64,000 nt of DNA from Capnocytophaga sputigena. GTDB taxonomy: Bacteria; Bacteroidota; Bacteroidia; Flavobacteriales; Flavobacteriaceae. Below the pieces are notes generated by a model. That model worked only from the letters and a program-made list of their open reading frames with translations. It was not told the origin of the DNA and made no database searches. The translations under genes were made by a program, and so were the position numbers. The stretch spans positions 310,001-374,000 of the forward strand of contig NZ_UAVP01000003.1 of NCBI RefSeq assembly GCF_900446695.1, written 5' to 3'. This document shows positions 21,113 to 29,820 of this stretch, piece after piece. Position 1 is the stretch's first letter, and every line of letters starts with the position of its first letter.

Positions 21113-23716
21113 TTAATTATTCTCTGATTTTTGATTTCTAAATACCAATTGGTTATCAAAAGCATCTAATAAGATGACTGCATCACGTTGTACTGTACCG
21201 CTCAATATTTCCTTGGAGAGTTTATTGAGTACTTCTTTTTGGATTGTACGTTTTACTGGACGTGCACCAAACTGAGGATCAAATCCTTTTTGTGCCAAGT
21301 AATCAATAGCCTCATCGGTAGCATCAAGCAAGATGCCTTCTTTAGCAACCATACGGAATAACGATTGCAATTGCAACTTCACAATGCTACGAATATTCTT
21401 AGCATTGAGTGGCGTAAACATTATGATATCGTCTATACGGTTTAAAAATTCCGGACGTACAGTTTCTTTGAGGAGCTGTAAGACTTCATCACGAGACTCA
21501 TCGATAGCACGCTCGGTATCATTAGGATATTTTTCAAAAGTTTCCTGAATAATTTGGCTACCCATATTGGAGGTCATAATGATGATTGTATTCTTAAAGT
21601 CGGCAGTACGACCTTTATTGTCAGTAAGACGACCTTCATCGAGTACTTGCAACAAGATGTTGAAAGTATCGGGGTGAGCTTTTTCAATTTCATCCAAAAG
21701 GATTACAGAATACGGACGGCGACGCACAGCTTCAGTAAGCTGACCACCTTCGTCATAACCCACATATCCTGGAGGTGCACCTACCAATCGGCTCACAGCG
21801 TGTTTTTCTTGGTATTCACTCATATCTATACGCGTCATTGCATTTTCATCGTCGAATAGATACTCGGCTAAGGCTTTAGCAAGTTCCGTTTTACCTACCC
21901 CTGTAGTTCCTAAGAAAAGGAAAGAGCCTATAGGACGACGTGGGTCTTGCAAACCTGCACGACTACGGCGTATGGCATCGGAAACAGCCTCAATAGCTTC
22001 TTCCTGGCCTACTACACGGCGGTGCAATTCTTTCTCTAAGTTCAAGAGTTTTTCACGTTCGCCTTGTAACATTTTAGCTACAGGTATGCCTGTCCATTTT
22101 GCTACAACTTCGGCAATATCCTCAGCAGTTACTTCTTCTTTTACGAGAGCATTTTCGTGAGATTTGCTGTCTAAATTCTTTTGTAATTCCGCTAACTTAT
22201 CTTCTGCTTCTTTGATTTTGCCATAGCGCAATTCGGCTACTTTACCATAGTCGCCTTCGCGTTCAGCTCTATCGGCTTCTAAACGGTATTTCTCAATAGC
22301 TTCTTTAGTTGCTTGCACCTCATCTATCACACTCTTTTCGCTTTGCCATTTAGCATTTAGTGCGTTGCGTTCTTCTTTGAGGTTTGCTAAATCTACATAT
22401 AGCATTTTGAGCTTACCCTCATCTTTCTCACGTTTGATAGCCTCAATTTCTATTTCAAGTTGCATTATCTTACGGTCGAGCACATCCAACTCTTCAGGTT
22501 TAGAATTGATTTCCATACGGAGTTTGGCAGCAGCCTCATCCATTAAGTCGATAGCTTTATCAGGCAAGAATCGATTGGTGATATAGCGTTCAGAAAGCTC
22601 TACTGCCGCAATAATCGCCTCATCTTTGATACGCACTTTATGGTGAGTTTCGTATTTTTCTTTGATACCACGCAATATTGAGATAGCACTCTCGGTATCA
22701 GGTTCATCTACCATTACCTTTTGGAAACGGCGTTCAAGAGCCTTATCTTTCTCAAAATATTTTTGGTACTCATCAAGGGTTGTCGCACCAATAGCACGAA
22801 GTTCACCACGCGCTAAAGCAGGTTTTAGGATATTGGCAGCATCCATCGCACCTTCTCCCCCACCCGCACCTACAAGGGTGTGGATTTCGTCTATAAACAG
22901 AATGATATTGCCATCGGAAGAGGTTACCTCTTTCACTACCGATTTGAGTCGTTCTTCAAACTCACCTTTATATTTAGCTCCAGCGATAAGGGCTCCCATA
23001 TCCAAAGAGTAAATCACCTTGTCTTTTAGGTTTTCAGGCACGTCTCCTTTTACAATACGGTGTGCTAAACCTTCAGCGATAGCAGTTTTACCTACCCCTG
23101 GTTCACCTACCAACATAGGGTTGTTTTTGGTACGACGTGAAAGGATTTGTAACACACGGCGTATTTCCTCATCACGACCAATCACAGGGTCAAGTTTGCC
23201 ACTATCGGCTAACTGATTGAGGTTTTTAGCGTATTTGTTGAGCGAATTATAAGTATCTTCGGCTGATGCAGAGGTTACACGCTCACCTTTACGTAATTCC
23301 TGAATGGCTTTTTCTAATTCCTTTTCGCTTACGCCTTGATCTTTAAGAGCTTGAGCTATCTTGCTATTCGATTTGAAAATTGCCAGTATAAGATGCTCTA
23401 AAGATACATACTCATCATTCCATTTTTTAGCAATATTGACAGCCTCGTTAAGCATAGTATTTGCCTCACGCGAGAGTCCCATATCACCACCGCTTACTTT
23501 AGCAAACCCTTGCAAGGCTGCATCTAATTGTTTAGTTAATTGCTCGCGGTTGATATTCAATTTTTTGAATAGGAAAGGCAATACATTCTCATCTACTTGC
23601 TCAATAGCTTTGAAGAAGTGTTCGTTTTGCAATTCCTGATGCCCATATTGTTGGGCAATTTGTTGAGCGGTTTGTACCGCTTCTTGTGCTTTGATAGTAA
23701 AATTATTAAAGTTCAT
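21113..23716 (-). CDS. clpB: ATP-dependent disaggregase ClpB
   Basis: Hsp100 disaggregase that works with DnaK to rescue aggregated proteins. I use the ATG at 23716 ([20 protein letters not shown]), the canonical ClpB start, not one six codons upstream. The double Clp N-terminal domain is followed by AAA+ domain 1 (Walker A GEPGVGKT, Walker [15 protein letters not shown]), a coiled-coil middle domain (about residues 405-520, [20 protein letters not shown] region), and AAA+ domain 2 ([21 protein letters not shown]). 867 residues, normal length. Its promoter region repeats the palindrome and sigma54-like element seen at dnaK. Confidence 0.98.
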   Translation of the reverse strand: MNFNNFTIKAQEAVQTAQQIAQQYGHQELQNEHFFKAIEQVDENVLPFLFKKLNINREQLTKQLDAALQGFAKVSGGDMGLSREANTMLNEAVNIAKKWNDEYVSLEHLILAIFKSNSKIAQALKDQGVSEKELEKAIQELRKGERVTSASAEDTYNSLNKYAKNLNQLADSGKLDPVIGRDEEIRRVLQILSRRTKNNPMLVGEPGVGKTAIAEGLAHRIVKGDVPENLKDKVIYSLDMGALIAGAKYKGEFEERLKSVVKEVTSSDGNIILFIDEIHTLVGAGGGEGAMDAANILKPALARGELRAIGATTLDEYQKYFEKDKALERRFQKVMVDEPDTESAISILRGIKEKYETHHKVRIKDEAIIAAVELSERYITNRFLPDKAIDLMDEAAAKLRMEINSKPEELDVLDRKIMQLEIEIEAIKREKDEGKLKMLYVDLANLKEERNALNAKWQSEKSVIDEVQATKEAIEKYRLEADRAEREGDYGKVAELRYGKIKEAEDKLAELQKNLDSKSHENALVKEEVTAEDIAEVVAKWTGIPVAKMLQGEREKLLNLEKELHRRVVGQEEAIEAVSDAIRRSRAGLQDPRRPIGSFLFLGTTGVGKTELAKALAEYLFDDENAMTRIDMSEYQEKHAVSRLVGAPPGYVGYDEGGQLTEAVRRRPYSVILLDEIEKAHPDTFNILLQVLDEGRLTDNKGRTADFKNTIIIMTSNMGSQIIQETFEKYPNDTERAIDESRDEVLQLLKETVRPEFLNRIDDIIMFTPLNAKNIRSIVKLQLQSLFRMVAKEGILLDATDEAIDYLAQKGFDPQFGARPVKRTIQKEVLNKLSKEILSGTVQRDAVILLDAFDNQLVFRNQKSENN

Positions 23717-23763
23717 ATATCTTTCAATTAACAATTTGGGTTAAACATTTTCAGCAAGAGAAA

Positions 23764-23805
23764 GACAAGAGTTATGCCAAACGAAATTAACTGACAAAAT
23801 GACAG
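23764..23805 (-). promoter_or_regulatory. Palindrome plus sigma54-like promoter upstream of clpB
   Basis: Minus strand: CTGTCATTTTGTCAG (23805-23791), 10 bp, then TTGGCATAACTCTTGTC (23780-23764). The order and spacing match those upstream of dnaK almost exactly. The -24 GG and -12 G are kept ten bases apart; the last C of the -12 GC is T. Confidence 0.55.
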
Positions 23806-23902
23806 CTTCAAAAGACTTTTTGACGGGACAACTTCTTTATATTTTAAACGATTGTTATATTAAATTATTTATTATCAGTACTTTTAAATATAATTTTAAT
23901 TA

Positions 23903-23917
23903 ATGACAATATGTCAG
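23903..23917 (-). promoter_or_regulatory. Second upstream copy of the heat-shock palindrome
   Basis: Minus strand CTGACATATTGTCAT, a third copy of the CTGACAnnnTGTCAG-type palindrome, 112 bp upstream of the clpB-proximal one. That distance suits an upstream activator site for a sigma54 activator. Confidence 0.4.
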
Positions 23918-23944
23918 TAATCTTCATTGTAAAAAAGTATCACT

Positions 23945-24769
23945 TCAGTCTGCTATTGCTTTCCATTGCCTTATTATTCTAACATAACAACCTATAAAAA
24001 CAAAAGTAAGAAAGAGTGACACATAAAAGACTTTGTAAGAAAACTCACCTATTGACCTACCTAATAACATATTCTCCATAATACTATCAACTATATAGTA
24101 CATTACCATAAACGAAAAAAGAAGTACTGTATTTACCACAATGCCTATAAACTTCTTTGGTATGTGAATTTCCTTACTCACAGAAATATATACAAGTGCT
24201 GCATAAACCAACAAAAACAACAATTTATTACCTATAAAAGACAATATAATTGAAAGAACCCCTATAAAAACAATAGTAAACAGCAAAATTTGTACATTGG
24301 TAATACGCACACAGTACACGAGTGTTGCTATAACAAAAGTAATACTCAAAAGGAAATTCAATAGGTATATCACATCAGAAGTATTGCTAAAAGGATACTT
24401 TCCTAAGCCTTTTACAATCGCATAGGACAGTACAAAGGACACTGAGGCAAAGACGATAAGAAAATAAAGTATCCATTGCAAGAAGAGTTTTTCTTCAGGG
24501 AAAGGATAGAAATGCTTGAAAGCGTTGTTTCTACTGAGATACAACAACCAAACTACCAACAACAATATAGAAATAACAAGATGTAACAATAATGGAATCC
24601 CTATAAAATCTACCATTATAGCATTAAAAGCATAGTAATTGAAGTCTTCATTTTTTGCTGTCCAACCTAATAAGATAAAGAAGATATGTCCACCGCTCGC
24701 AAGAGCTAACATTGGGATCAAGCGAGTATTCCACACAAGCGGGTAATGTTCTAAAAGATATTTGTTCAT
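23945..24769 (-). CDS. Hypothetical multi-pass membrane protein
   Basis: Unrecognised integral membrane protein of 274 residues with about eight hydrophobic segments and short Lys/Arg-rich loops. Visible features are an N-terminal cytoplasmic stretch MNKYLLEHYPLVWNTRLIPMLA (in parts), then GGHIFFILLGW, repeated Leu/Val/Ile helices and a basic C-terminus VRIIRQWKAIAD. The N-terminal pattern of a short YPLLWNTR-like motif recurs, as far as I recall, in Bacteroidota membrane proteins of unknown role. It is divergent from the lipocalin-like gene at 24884, with a -7 box TATCTTTG at 24818-24825 on the minus strand. Confidence 0.7.
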   Translation of the reverse strand: MNKYLLEHYPLVWNTRLIPMLALASGGHIFFILLGWTAKNEDFNYYAFNAIMVDFIGIPLLLHLVISILLLVVWLLYLSRNNAFKHFYPFPEEKLFLQWILYFLIVFASVSFVLSYAIVKGLGKYPFSNTSDVIYLLNFLLSITFVIATLVYCVRITNVQILLFTIVFIGVLSIILSFIGNKLLFLLVYAALVYISVSKEIHIPKKFIGIVVNTVLLFSFMVMYYIVDSIMENMLLGRSIGEFSYKVFYVSLFLTFVFIGCYVRIIRQWKAIAD

Positions 24770-24833
24770 AGTAGATTTTTCGATTTAACAATTTGTCAAT
24801 TTGCTGATTTTACGCGACAAAGATATAAAATAA

Positions 24834-24864
24834 TTTGTCAATCCAGAATTATTTTGTAGTTTTG
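24834..24864 (+). promoter_or_regulatory. Consensus promoter for 24884-26613 gene pair
   Basis: TTTG (24834-24837), exactly 19 bp, TAGTTTTG (24857-24864), 20 bp before the ATG at 24884. The divergent gene has its own -7 box at 24818-24825, so the two promoters nearly abut. Confidence 0.82.
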
Positions 24865-24883
24865 TACTCACAATATCATTTCT

Positions 24884-25318
24884 ATGAGTACCATATACAA
24901 ACTATTTATTACTATCTCGCTATATTTTAGCTTTTTACCTGCTTTTTCTCAAGAGGAAAGCATTCGTCACGACGATCTCATAGGCTCGTGGGCGATTGAA
25001 TCTCAAAGCTTAGACAACTTAGAGATTACCCTCAATGATTGTGAAAAGCAGAGTACTTTTATATTCACTAAAGACGAAATTATTGAGAATTACTACAAAA
25101 AATACAATGGTAATTGTGTAATTCTCAACAGTAATAAAGATTTTTATACCGTAGAGGGCAATCACATTATCCGCAAAGAAGAAAGTGATTTAAACAACAC
25201 TTTCCTGATAAAAGGTGAAATTCTCACTCTTTCATTTGCGGGAAAAGATGAAGACAACGAGGAACACATAGCTGTAATTGTATGTAAAAGGGCTAAACCT
25301 ATCGAATATATTAAATGA
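24884..25318 (+). CDS. Exported hypothetical protein, lipocalin-like
   Basis: Secreted protein of 144 residues with signal peptide MSTIYKLFITISLYFSFLPAFSQ (in parts). The body reads LIGSWAIESQSLDN, CEKQSTFIFTKDEIIENYYKKYNGNC and HIIRKEESDLNNTFLIKGEILTLSF, the alternating beta pattern with an initial GxW of small lipocalin-like proteins common in Bacteroidota. The ligand is unknown. The stop overlaps the start of the TolC-family gene by four bases (ATGA), so translation may be coupled and the protein may serve the same envelope function. Confidence 0.68.
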   Translation: MSTIYKLFITISLYFSFLPAFSQEESIRHDDLIGSWAIESQSLDNLEITLNDCEKQSTFIFTKDEIIENYYKKYNGNCVILNSNKDFYTVEGNHIIRKEESDLNNTFLIKGEILTLSFAGKDEDNEEHIAVIVCKRAKPIEYIK

Positions 25319-26613
25319 TGAAAAAAACACTCTTCTTACTTTGCTTGCTACCTTTTTCAGCAGTAGCTCAGAAACTTTGGACGCTCAACGATTGCATAGC
25401 GTATGCCAAAGAGCACAACCTTTCTATTAAACAATCGGAAATAGACTTGAAATCCACTGATATAGAAGTATGGCAAACAAAAGCTAACTTTTTGCCCTCT
25501 ATCAACAGTGAAGCAGCTTATAATTGGAATACAGGAAAGAATATCAATCCTGTGAGCAATCAGTTTGAAAACACTACTTTTGAATCGGCTTCAGGAGGTA
25601 TCAGTATGTCAATACCTCTGTTTTCAGGCTTACAAAATTGGCGTAAATTGCAACAAGCAAAATGTAAACAATTGGCAACTCAATACCAATTGGATATGAA
25701 GAAAGATGAGATTATCTTAATGATTATCAACGCTTACACTGAAGTATTGAGCAATAAAGAAAAGATCAAAATTCAAAAAGCACAATTAGAAATATCAAAA
25801 GAAAGCGTTGCACGTACGCGTGAGCTCATCAATGCGGGGTCGTTGCCCAAAGGTGATATCTACGAAAGCGAAGCTCAACTATTTTCACTCGAACAGAAGA
25901 TTATAGAGACAGAAAGCGCACTTTTCATTGGAAAAATGGGATTAGCTCAATTGCTTTTACTGAAGAATTACAAAGATTTTGAGGTAGCCGATAACACATT
26001 TGAAGTTCCCGTAGCCGATATACTAAACAAAACTCCTGAAGAGATTTACCGAAATGCTAAAGAGATAATGGGTGAAGTGAAATTAGCAACTGCCAATATG
26101 CAATTAGCTGAAAGTAGTTTGCGCTTGAGTCAGTCAGCTTTTTGGCCTCGTCTTTCTGCACAATGGGGGTATAGTTCGCGATGGAGTAAGAACCAAGTAA
26201 TGGATTTCTGGAAACAGTTAGATACTAACAAAGGTATGTACGCTGGTTTATCGCTCAGTATTCCTATTTTTAATCATTTTTCCGTACTCAGCAATGTTAA
26301 AACTCAAAAATTAGCCTTACAGAAAACACAATTAGCAAAGGAGCAAACTGAATTGAGTGCTGAAAAAAATATTTATCAAGCCTACAACGATGCTGCTAAT
26401 GCCAAAAAACTGTACGAAGCAAGTGAAAAAACAGCTCAAGCTAAACAACAGTCTTTTAGTTATGCACAAGAACGACACAATGTAGGCTTAATGAATACCT
26501 TTGACTTCAATCAATCTAAATACGAATATGAAAACGCTCAAAATGATGTGATAAAAGCTAAATATCAGTACATTTTTAAACTAAAAGTACTCGAATATTA
26601 CTTTAGTCACTAA
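25315..26613 (+). CDS. TolC family outer membrane efflux protein
   Basis: Outer membrane channel of a tripartite export or efflux system. The signal peptide MMKKTLFLLCLLPFSAVAQ (in parts) is followed by WTLNDCIAYAKEHNLSIKQSEIDL, the first of two outer membrane efflux repeats with long coiled-coil helices. Also seen are FLPSINSEAAYNWNTG and FWPRLSAQWGYSS, strand-forming segments typical of TolC. 432 residues, normal. No membrane-fusion protein or inner membrane pump is adjacent, so it is an orphan TolC here. It converges with the DUF2271 gene, and the two stop codons interlock in the sequence CTAA. Confidence 0.9.
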   Translation: MMKKTLFLLCLLPFSAVAQKLWTLNDCIAYAKEHNLSIKQSEIDLKSTDIEVWQTKANFLPSINSEAAYNWNTGKNINPVSNQFENTTFESASGGISMSIPLFSGLQNWRKLQQAKCKQLATQYQLDMKKDEIILMIINAYTEVLSNKEKIKIQKAQLEISKESVARTRELINAGSLPKGDIYESEAQLFSLEQKIIETESALFIGKMGLAQLLLLKNYKDFEVADNTFEVPVADILNKTPEEIYRNAKEIMGEVKLATANMQLAESSLRLSQSAFWPRLSAQWGYSSRWSKNQVMDFWKQLDTNKGMYAGLSLSIPIFNHFSVLSNVKTQKLALQKTQLAKEQTELSAEKNIYQAYNDAANAKKLYEASEKTAQAKQQSFSYAQERHNVGLMNTFDFNQSKYEYENAQNDVIKAKYQYIFKLKVLEYYFSH

Positions 26614-27095
26614 TTAGGCATCAGTCTAACGTAACGTATATAGCCTTTGCCCTCAACTTTAGTATTAAGGTTTTCTTTTTTGAGTTCTATTTCAGCATCT
26701 TTAGCATAGTAATAGTCATCTTCTACTGCTGTTTCAAAGCGTATTTTATACCCTTTGTCAAACTTATTCTCATCAAGAGTGAGCACTTTTACGGCGCGCT
26801 CTCCCCCACTGATGGTCGCTCCTGTAATCCCATCAATTGTTTGGCGTTTGCCATAAAATTTCCACCATTCAGTAAGATCATCATACCATTCGGGGTCATC
26901 ACCTAATACTTGCAATGTTTGCTCATATTTTCCTTGTGGATTGATGAGTGAAGCTACTATATAAGCCCCATCCCCTTTGTAATTAGTAAGCTGGATAAGG
27001 CATTTGTATTTTTTAGCAGTAGTTTGTTGAGCGACAAATGAAACTGTAAGCAAGGCAACTACCACATTTACAGTAAGTAAGAGTTTCTTTTTCAT
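26610..27095 (-). CDS. DUF2271-type exported protein with FMN-site-like motif
   Basis: Periplasmic protein of 161 residues with an N-terminal signal segment (KKLLLTVNVVVALLTVSFVAQ). The pattern YEQTLQVLGDDPEWYDDL, WWKF and DGITGATISGGERAVKV matches DUF2271 proteins, whose genes often sit with PepSY and ApbE flavin genes. GATIS resembles the SGATxT flavin attachment signature, but flavinylation is only an inference. It lies 10 bp downstream of the ankyrin gene and probably shares its transcript. Confidence 0.72.
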   Translation of the reverse strand: MKKKLLLTVNVVVALLTVSFVAQQTTAKKYKCLIQLTNYKGDGAYIVASLINPQGKYEQTLQVLGDDPEWYDDLTEWWKFYGKRQTIDGITGATISGGERAVKVLTLDENKFDKGYKIRFETAVEDDYYYAKDAEIELKKENLNTKVEGKGYIRYVRLMPN

Positions 27096-27105
27096 CTTCT
27101 TTCTT

Positions 27106-28464
27106 TTATTTTAAAAATTCTATATTCATTCCTTTTAAGGCTTCATTTTCTTGAGCCAATTCGTAAACTGTTTCACCCAAATCAGTAGTGAGATTTTTAT
27201 CAGCTCCTTTGCTGAGCAAGAAGTGTACCACATCTAAATTTTTAGCGGTCATCACAGCCATTTGTAGAGGGGTAAGACCATTGCTATTTTTTTGATTGAT
27301 ATTGATAGGATAGAGTGAAAGTTTTTCTAAAATTTTTATATCACCGCGTTTTACAGCGTAGTGATAAAGTGTATTTTTTTCCTTGTCTACTAATTGAACA
27401 TCAGCATTTTTTAAGAGTAAAAAATCTATTACCTCAAGGGTATTGTTCTCTACTGCAAAGGTCAAAGCCGATAATCCTTGGTTATTTTGTGTGTTAATAT
27501 CTTTGGTCTTGGCGAGTAAAGCTGTTATTACAGATATATTATTGTTGATTGCTGATTTCATCAATGGGTTATTTCCTTCTTTATCAAGCTGATTAGCATC
27601 ATTTCCTTTTTCTAAGAAATAATTAATCACTTTTTCATCTTTGTTCTTTTCAGCTAACACAAAAAGAGGAGAAAGTCCATCTTTATTCTTTTGATTAAGT
27701 GAAAGCCCCAATTGTTCTAAATATAGGAAAGTATCAAGTTTGTTATAATTTCTTTTAGCACCACGAGCGGCACCAAAAATAGCACTCTCACCTTTGTTAT
27801 TCAGGTTTTTAACATTAATTTTCTTTTTCATCAGAGCCTCAATTATAGGGCGATTACCCGTTGTTGCTGCGTAGTAAATAGCGTTATTACCTTTGTTATC
27901 GGTAGCAGTAAGTTTGAGTCCTTTTTTTACAAAATAATCAGCTTCTTTAAGGTCTTTGAGGTGAGGGAGTAACAGCAAAAGGGCATTTGCACCATCGGCA
28001 TTAGTATCTTTTAAGTTAGCGCCGTGTTTCAGTAACAATTCATAAATTGCGTTATTGCTTCTCCCTCCTACAGCGGCGAATAACAAAGGGGTAAGTTGAT
28101 GTGATTCAGTAATATTCACCTTAGCTCCTTTCTTGAGAAGGTATTCCATCACGGGCACATTGTCCTGATAGGCAGCCCAAAAGAGGTAAGTGCGTTTGTC
28201 GTGAGTCAGTTTATCTACTCCATTACCCTCTAAATCAATAAGATAAGTAATAGTTTCATAGGGTGCTCCATTTAAGATCGCCAAAGTTGTTGCATCAAAA
28301 GCACGACTATTAAAAGCGGTAGCACTATTACCTTGATTGATAGCCTGTTCCACTTGAGCCACTGAAGGTTTTTGTTTCCAATATTCATTAGTGAGGAAAA
28401 CATTTTCTTGTGCGTGGATCTTCCCTATTAGAAGTATTGCAATAACAAATAAAAGTCTTTTCAT
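27106..28464 (-). CDS. Exported ankyrin-repeat protein
   Basis: Protein of 452 residues with signal peptide MKRLLFVIAILLIGKIHAQ and about ten to eleven ankyrin repeats from residue 55 to the end (for example KLTHDKRTYLFWAAYQDNVPVMEYLLKKGA and the repeats ending NNPLMKSAINN, GLSALTFAVENN, GLTPLQMAVMTAKN; in parts). The repeats would form a periplasmic protein-binding solenoid. It is in one unit with the DUF2271 gene and has its own promoter (28494-28523). Which partner it binds is unknown; association with flavin/iron genes elsewhere in Bacteroidota is general knowledge. Confidence 0.85.
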   Translation of the reverse strand: MKRLLFVIAILLIGKIHAQENVFLTNEYWKQKPSVAQVEQAINQGNSATAFNSRAFDATTLAILNGAPYETITYLIDLEGNGVDKLTHDKRTYLFWAAYQDNVPVMEYLLKKGAKVNITESHQLTPLLFAAVGGRSNNAIYELLLKHGANLKDTNADGANALLLLLPHLKDLKEADYFVKKGLKLTATDNKGNNAIYYAATTGNRPIIEALMKKKINVKNLNNKGESAIFGAARGAKRNYNKLDTFLYLEQLGLSLNQKNKDGLSPLFVLAEKNKDEKVINYFLEKGNDANQLDKEGNNPLMKSAINNNISVITALLAKTKDINTQNNQGLSALTFAVENNTLEVIDFLLLKNADVQLVDKEKNTLYHYAVKRGDIKILEKLSLYPININQKNSNGLTPLQMAVMTAKNLDVVHFLLSKGADKNLTTDLGETVYELAQENEALKGMNIEFLK

Positions 28465-28493
28465 AAAAGATGCTTATTTAGAATGATTCGGCG

Positions 28494-28523
28494 CAAAGAT
28501 AGTAAATAATTGTGAACTACAAA
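28494..28523 (-). promoter_or_regulatory. Promoter for ankyrin-DUF2271 unit
   Basis: Minus strand TTTG (28523-28520), 18 bp, TATCTTTG (28501-28494), about 30 bp before the ankyrin ATG. One base short of the ideal 19-bp spacing. Confidence 0.65.
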
Positions 28524-28625
28524 TAATCTGCTTTAAAATTACTATAGAATAAAAAAACATACCATTTGATTTTCAAATACTTAGAAAACAACTGTTACAT
28601 TCTACACAAAAAAGTTTAAAATGCT

Positions 28626-28657
28626 TTTGTTTTTATTGTAACTTTTTCTTACTTTTG
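28626..28657 (+). promoter_or_regulatory. Promoter for PAS-domain gene
   Basis: TTTG (28626-28629), 20 bp, TACTTTTG (28650-28657), 28 bp before the ATG at 28685. Matches the Bacteroidota consensus with one extra spacer base. Confidence 0.65.
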
Positions 28658-28684
28658 TGGCGTTGAATGTAATCTATAGAAATT

Positions 28685-29398
28685 ATGTCAGAAGAAATCA
28701 CAAACAGACCTACTCCTATCAACAGAGAAGTTGTGTGGGACAAGACAAAGACTATTATCAGTACAACTGATAAGTATGGTACTATTACTGACGTAAACCA
28801 AACGTTCATAGACGTTTGTGGTTATTCAGCAGATGAATTGCTCGGGAAGCCTCATAATATTATCCGCCACCCCGATATGCCTAAAATTATTTTTAAGATT
28901 ACGTGGGATAATATTTTAGCAGGTAGAAACTTTCACGGCATCATCAAAAACTTAGCAAAATCTGGCGAATACTATTGGGTAATCACCGATTTTGAGGTGG
29001 GTAGAAATATTATGGGTGAAGTAGTAACTATTATGGCACGCCGTCGTGCAGTGCCTCAGTATGTGATTACGGATCATATAGAACCTTTATACCAAACACT
29101 CCTTAAACTTGAAAAGATAGGAGGCATGGAACTTAGCAATCGTTATTTGAAAGGATTCTTGGAAAAACAAGGTAAATCGTATATTGAGTACATAATGGAT
29201 ATTTTAGATGAAAACCAACGCACAGCAGTAGCTAATCATCAAGATATCGTTTTTGAGCCTGTTTCTAATACTCACCACACTGAAGGTAATTTTGGCGATT
29301 ATGAAATTTCCGATGAAATTTTCAGTGAAGAACATCCTGAAGAAGAAAGTATGATGCAACGCAAAAGTTTCTTCGCAAGATTGTTCTCTACAAATTAA
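28685..29398 (+). CDS. Aer-like PAS domain protein without output domain
   Basis: Cytosolic protein of 237 residues. The PAS domain (about 20-125) has TTDKYGTITDVNQTFIDVCGY, ADELLGKPHNIIRHPDMPK and NLAKSGEYYWVITDFEV (in parts), very close to the aerotaxis receptor Aer, whose PAS binds FAD. There is no methyl-accepting, kinase, GGDEF or DNA-binding domain after it; the C-terminus is acidic (EEHPEEESMMQRKSFFARLF) and ends in a short basic amphipathic stretch. It may be a redox or light sensor that acts by protein contact. Alone between a promoter and a strong terminator. Confidence 0.8.
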   Translation: MSEEITNRPTPINREVVWDKTKTIISTTDKYGTITDVNQTFIDVCGYSADELLGKPHNIIRHPDMPKIIFKITWDNILAGRNFHGIIKNLAKSGEYYWVITDFEVGRNIMGEVVTIMARRRAVPQYVITDHIEPLYQTLLKLEKIGGMELSNRYLKGFLEKQGKSYIEYIMDILDENQRTAVANHQDIVFEPVSNTHHTEGNFGDYEISDEIFSEEHPEEESMMQRKSFFARLFSTN

Positions 29399-29420
29399 TT
29401 GTAACTCCTAAAACTGTATA

Positions 29421-29463
29421 AAAAAAGAGTGTATCTATTGCAAAAATAGATACACTCTTTTTT
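29421..29463. terminator. Strong bidirectional terminator between PAS gene and yajC
   Basis: A perfect 19-bp stem, arms 29421-29439 and 29445-29463, each containing GAGTGTATCTATT or its complement, closes on a 5-nt loop GCAAA. A- and T-tracts on both ends serve both converging genes. Confidence 0.92.
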
Positions 29464-29480
29464 GTGAGTATTTTTTAGCA

Positions 29481-29786
29481 TTATGCTTCTTTTTTCTCTA
29501 CTTCTTTTTTATTGTCTCTCAATCTAATAGAAAGTTCCATAGAGATAGCCGAACGCTCGAATTTTATTTTACCTGCAAGGGTTTCAATCACACAAGTATC
29601 GTCGGTAAGTTCTACAATGCGACCGTGCATACCACCTTTGGTAATTACTTTATCGCCTTTCTTCATTGATTGTATGAAGTTTTTTTCTTGTTTTTGTCGC
29701 TTTGCTTGTGGACGAATCATTAGAAAATACATTACCACAATCATCAATGCGATAATCAAAAAATTGTTGCTCATCAAATTTTGCAT
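29481..29786 (-). CDS. yajC: Preprotein translocase subunit YajC
   Basis: Small Sec accessory protein of 101 residues. One N-terminal membrane helix (NNFLIIALMIVVMYFLMIRPQ) is followed by the family hallmark RPQAKRQKQEKNFIQSMKKGDKV (in parts), TKGGMHGRIVELTDDTCVIET and a charged tail. YajC associates with SecDF in the inner membrane. It lies 34 bp downstream of nusB, a conserved Bacteroidota arrangement. Confidence 0.95.
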   Translation of the reverse strand: MQNLMSNNFLIIALMIVVMYFLMIRPQAKRQKQEKNFIQSMKKGDKVITKGGMHGRIVELTDDTCVIETLAGKIKFERSAISMELSIRLRDNKKEVEKKEA

Positions 29787-29820
29787 ATATACTTAATTTT
29801 AGTTTTTTTTATTTTATTAC

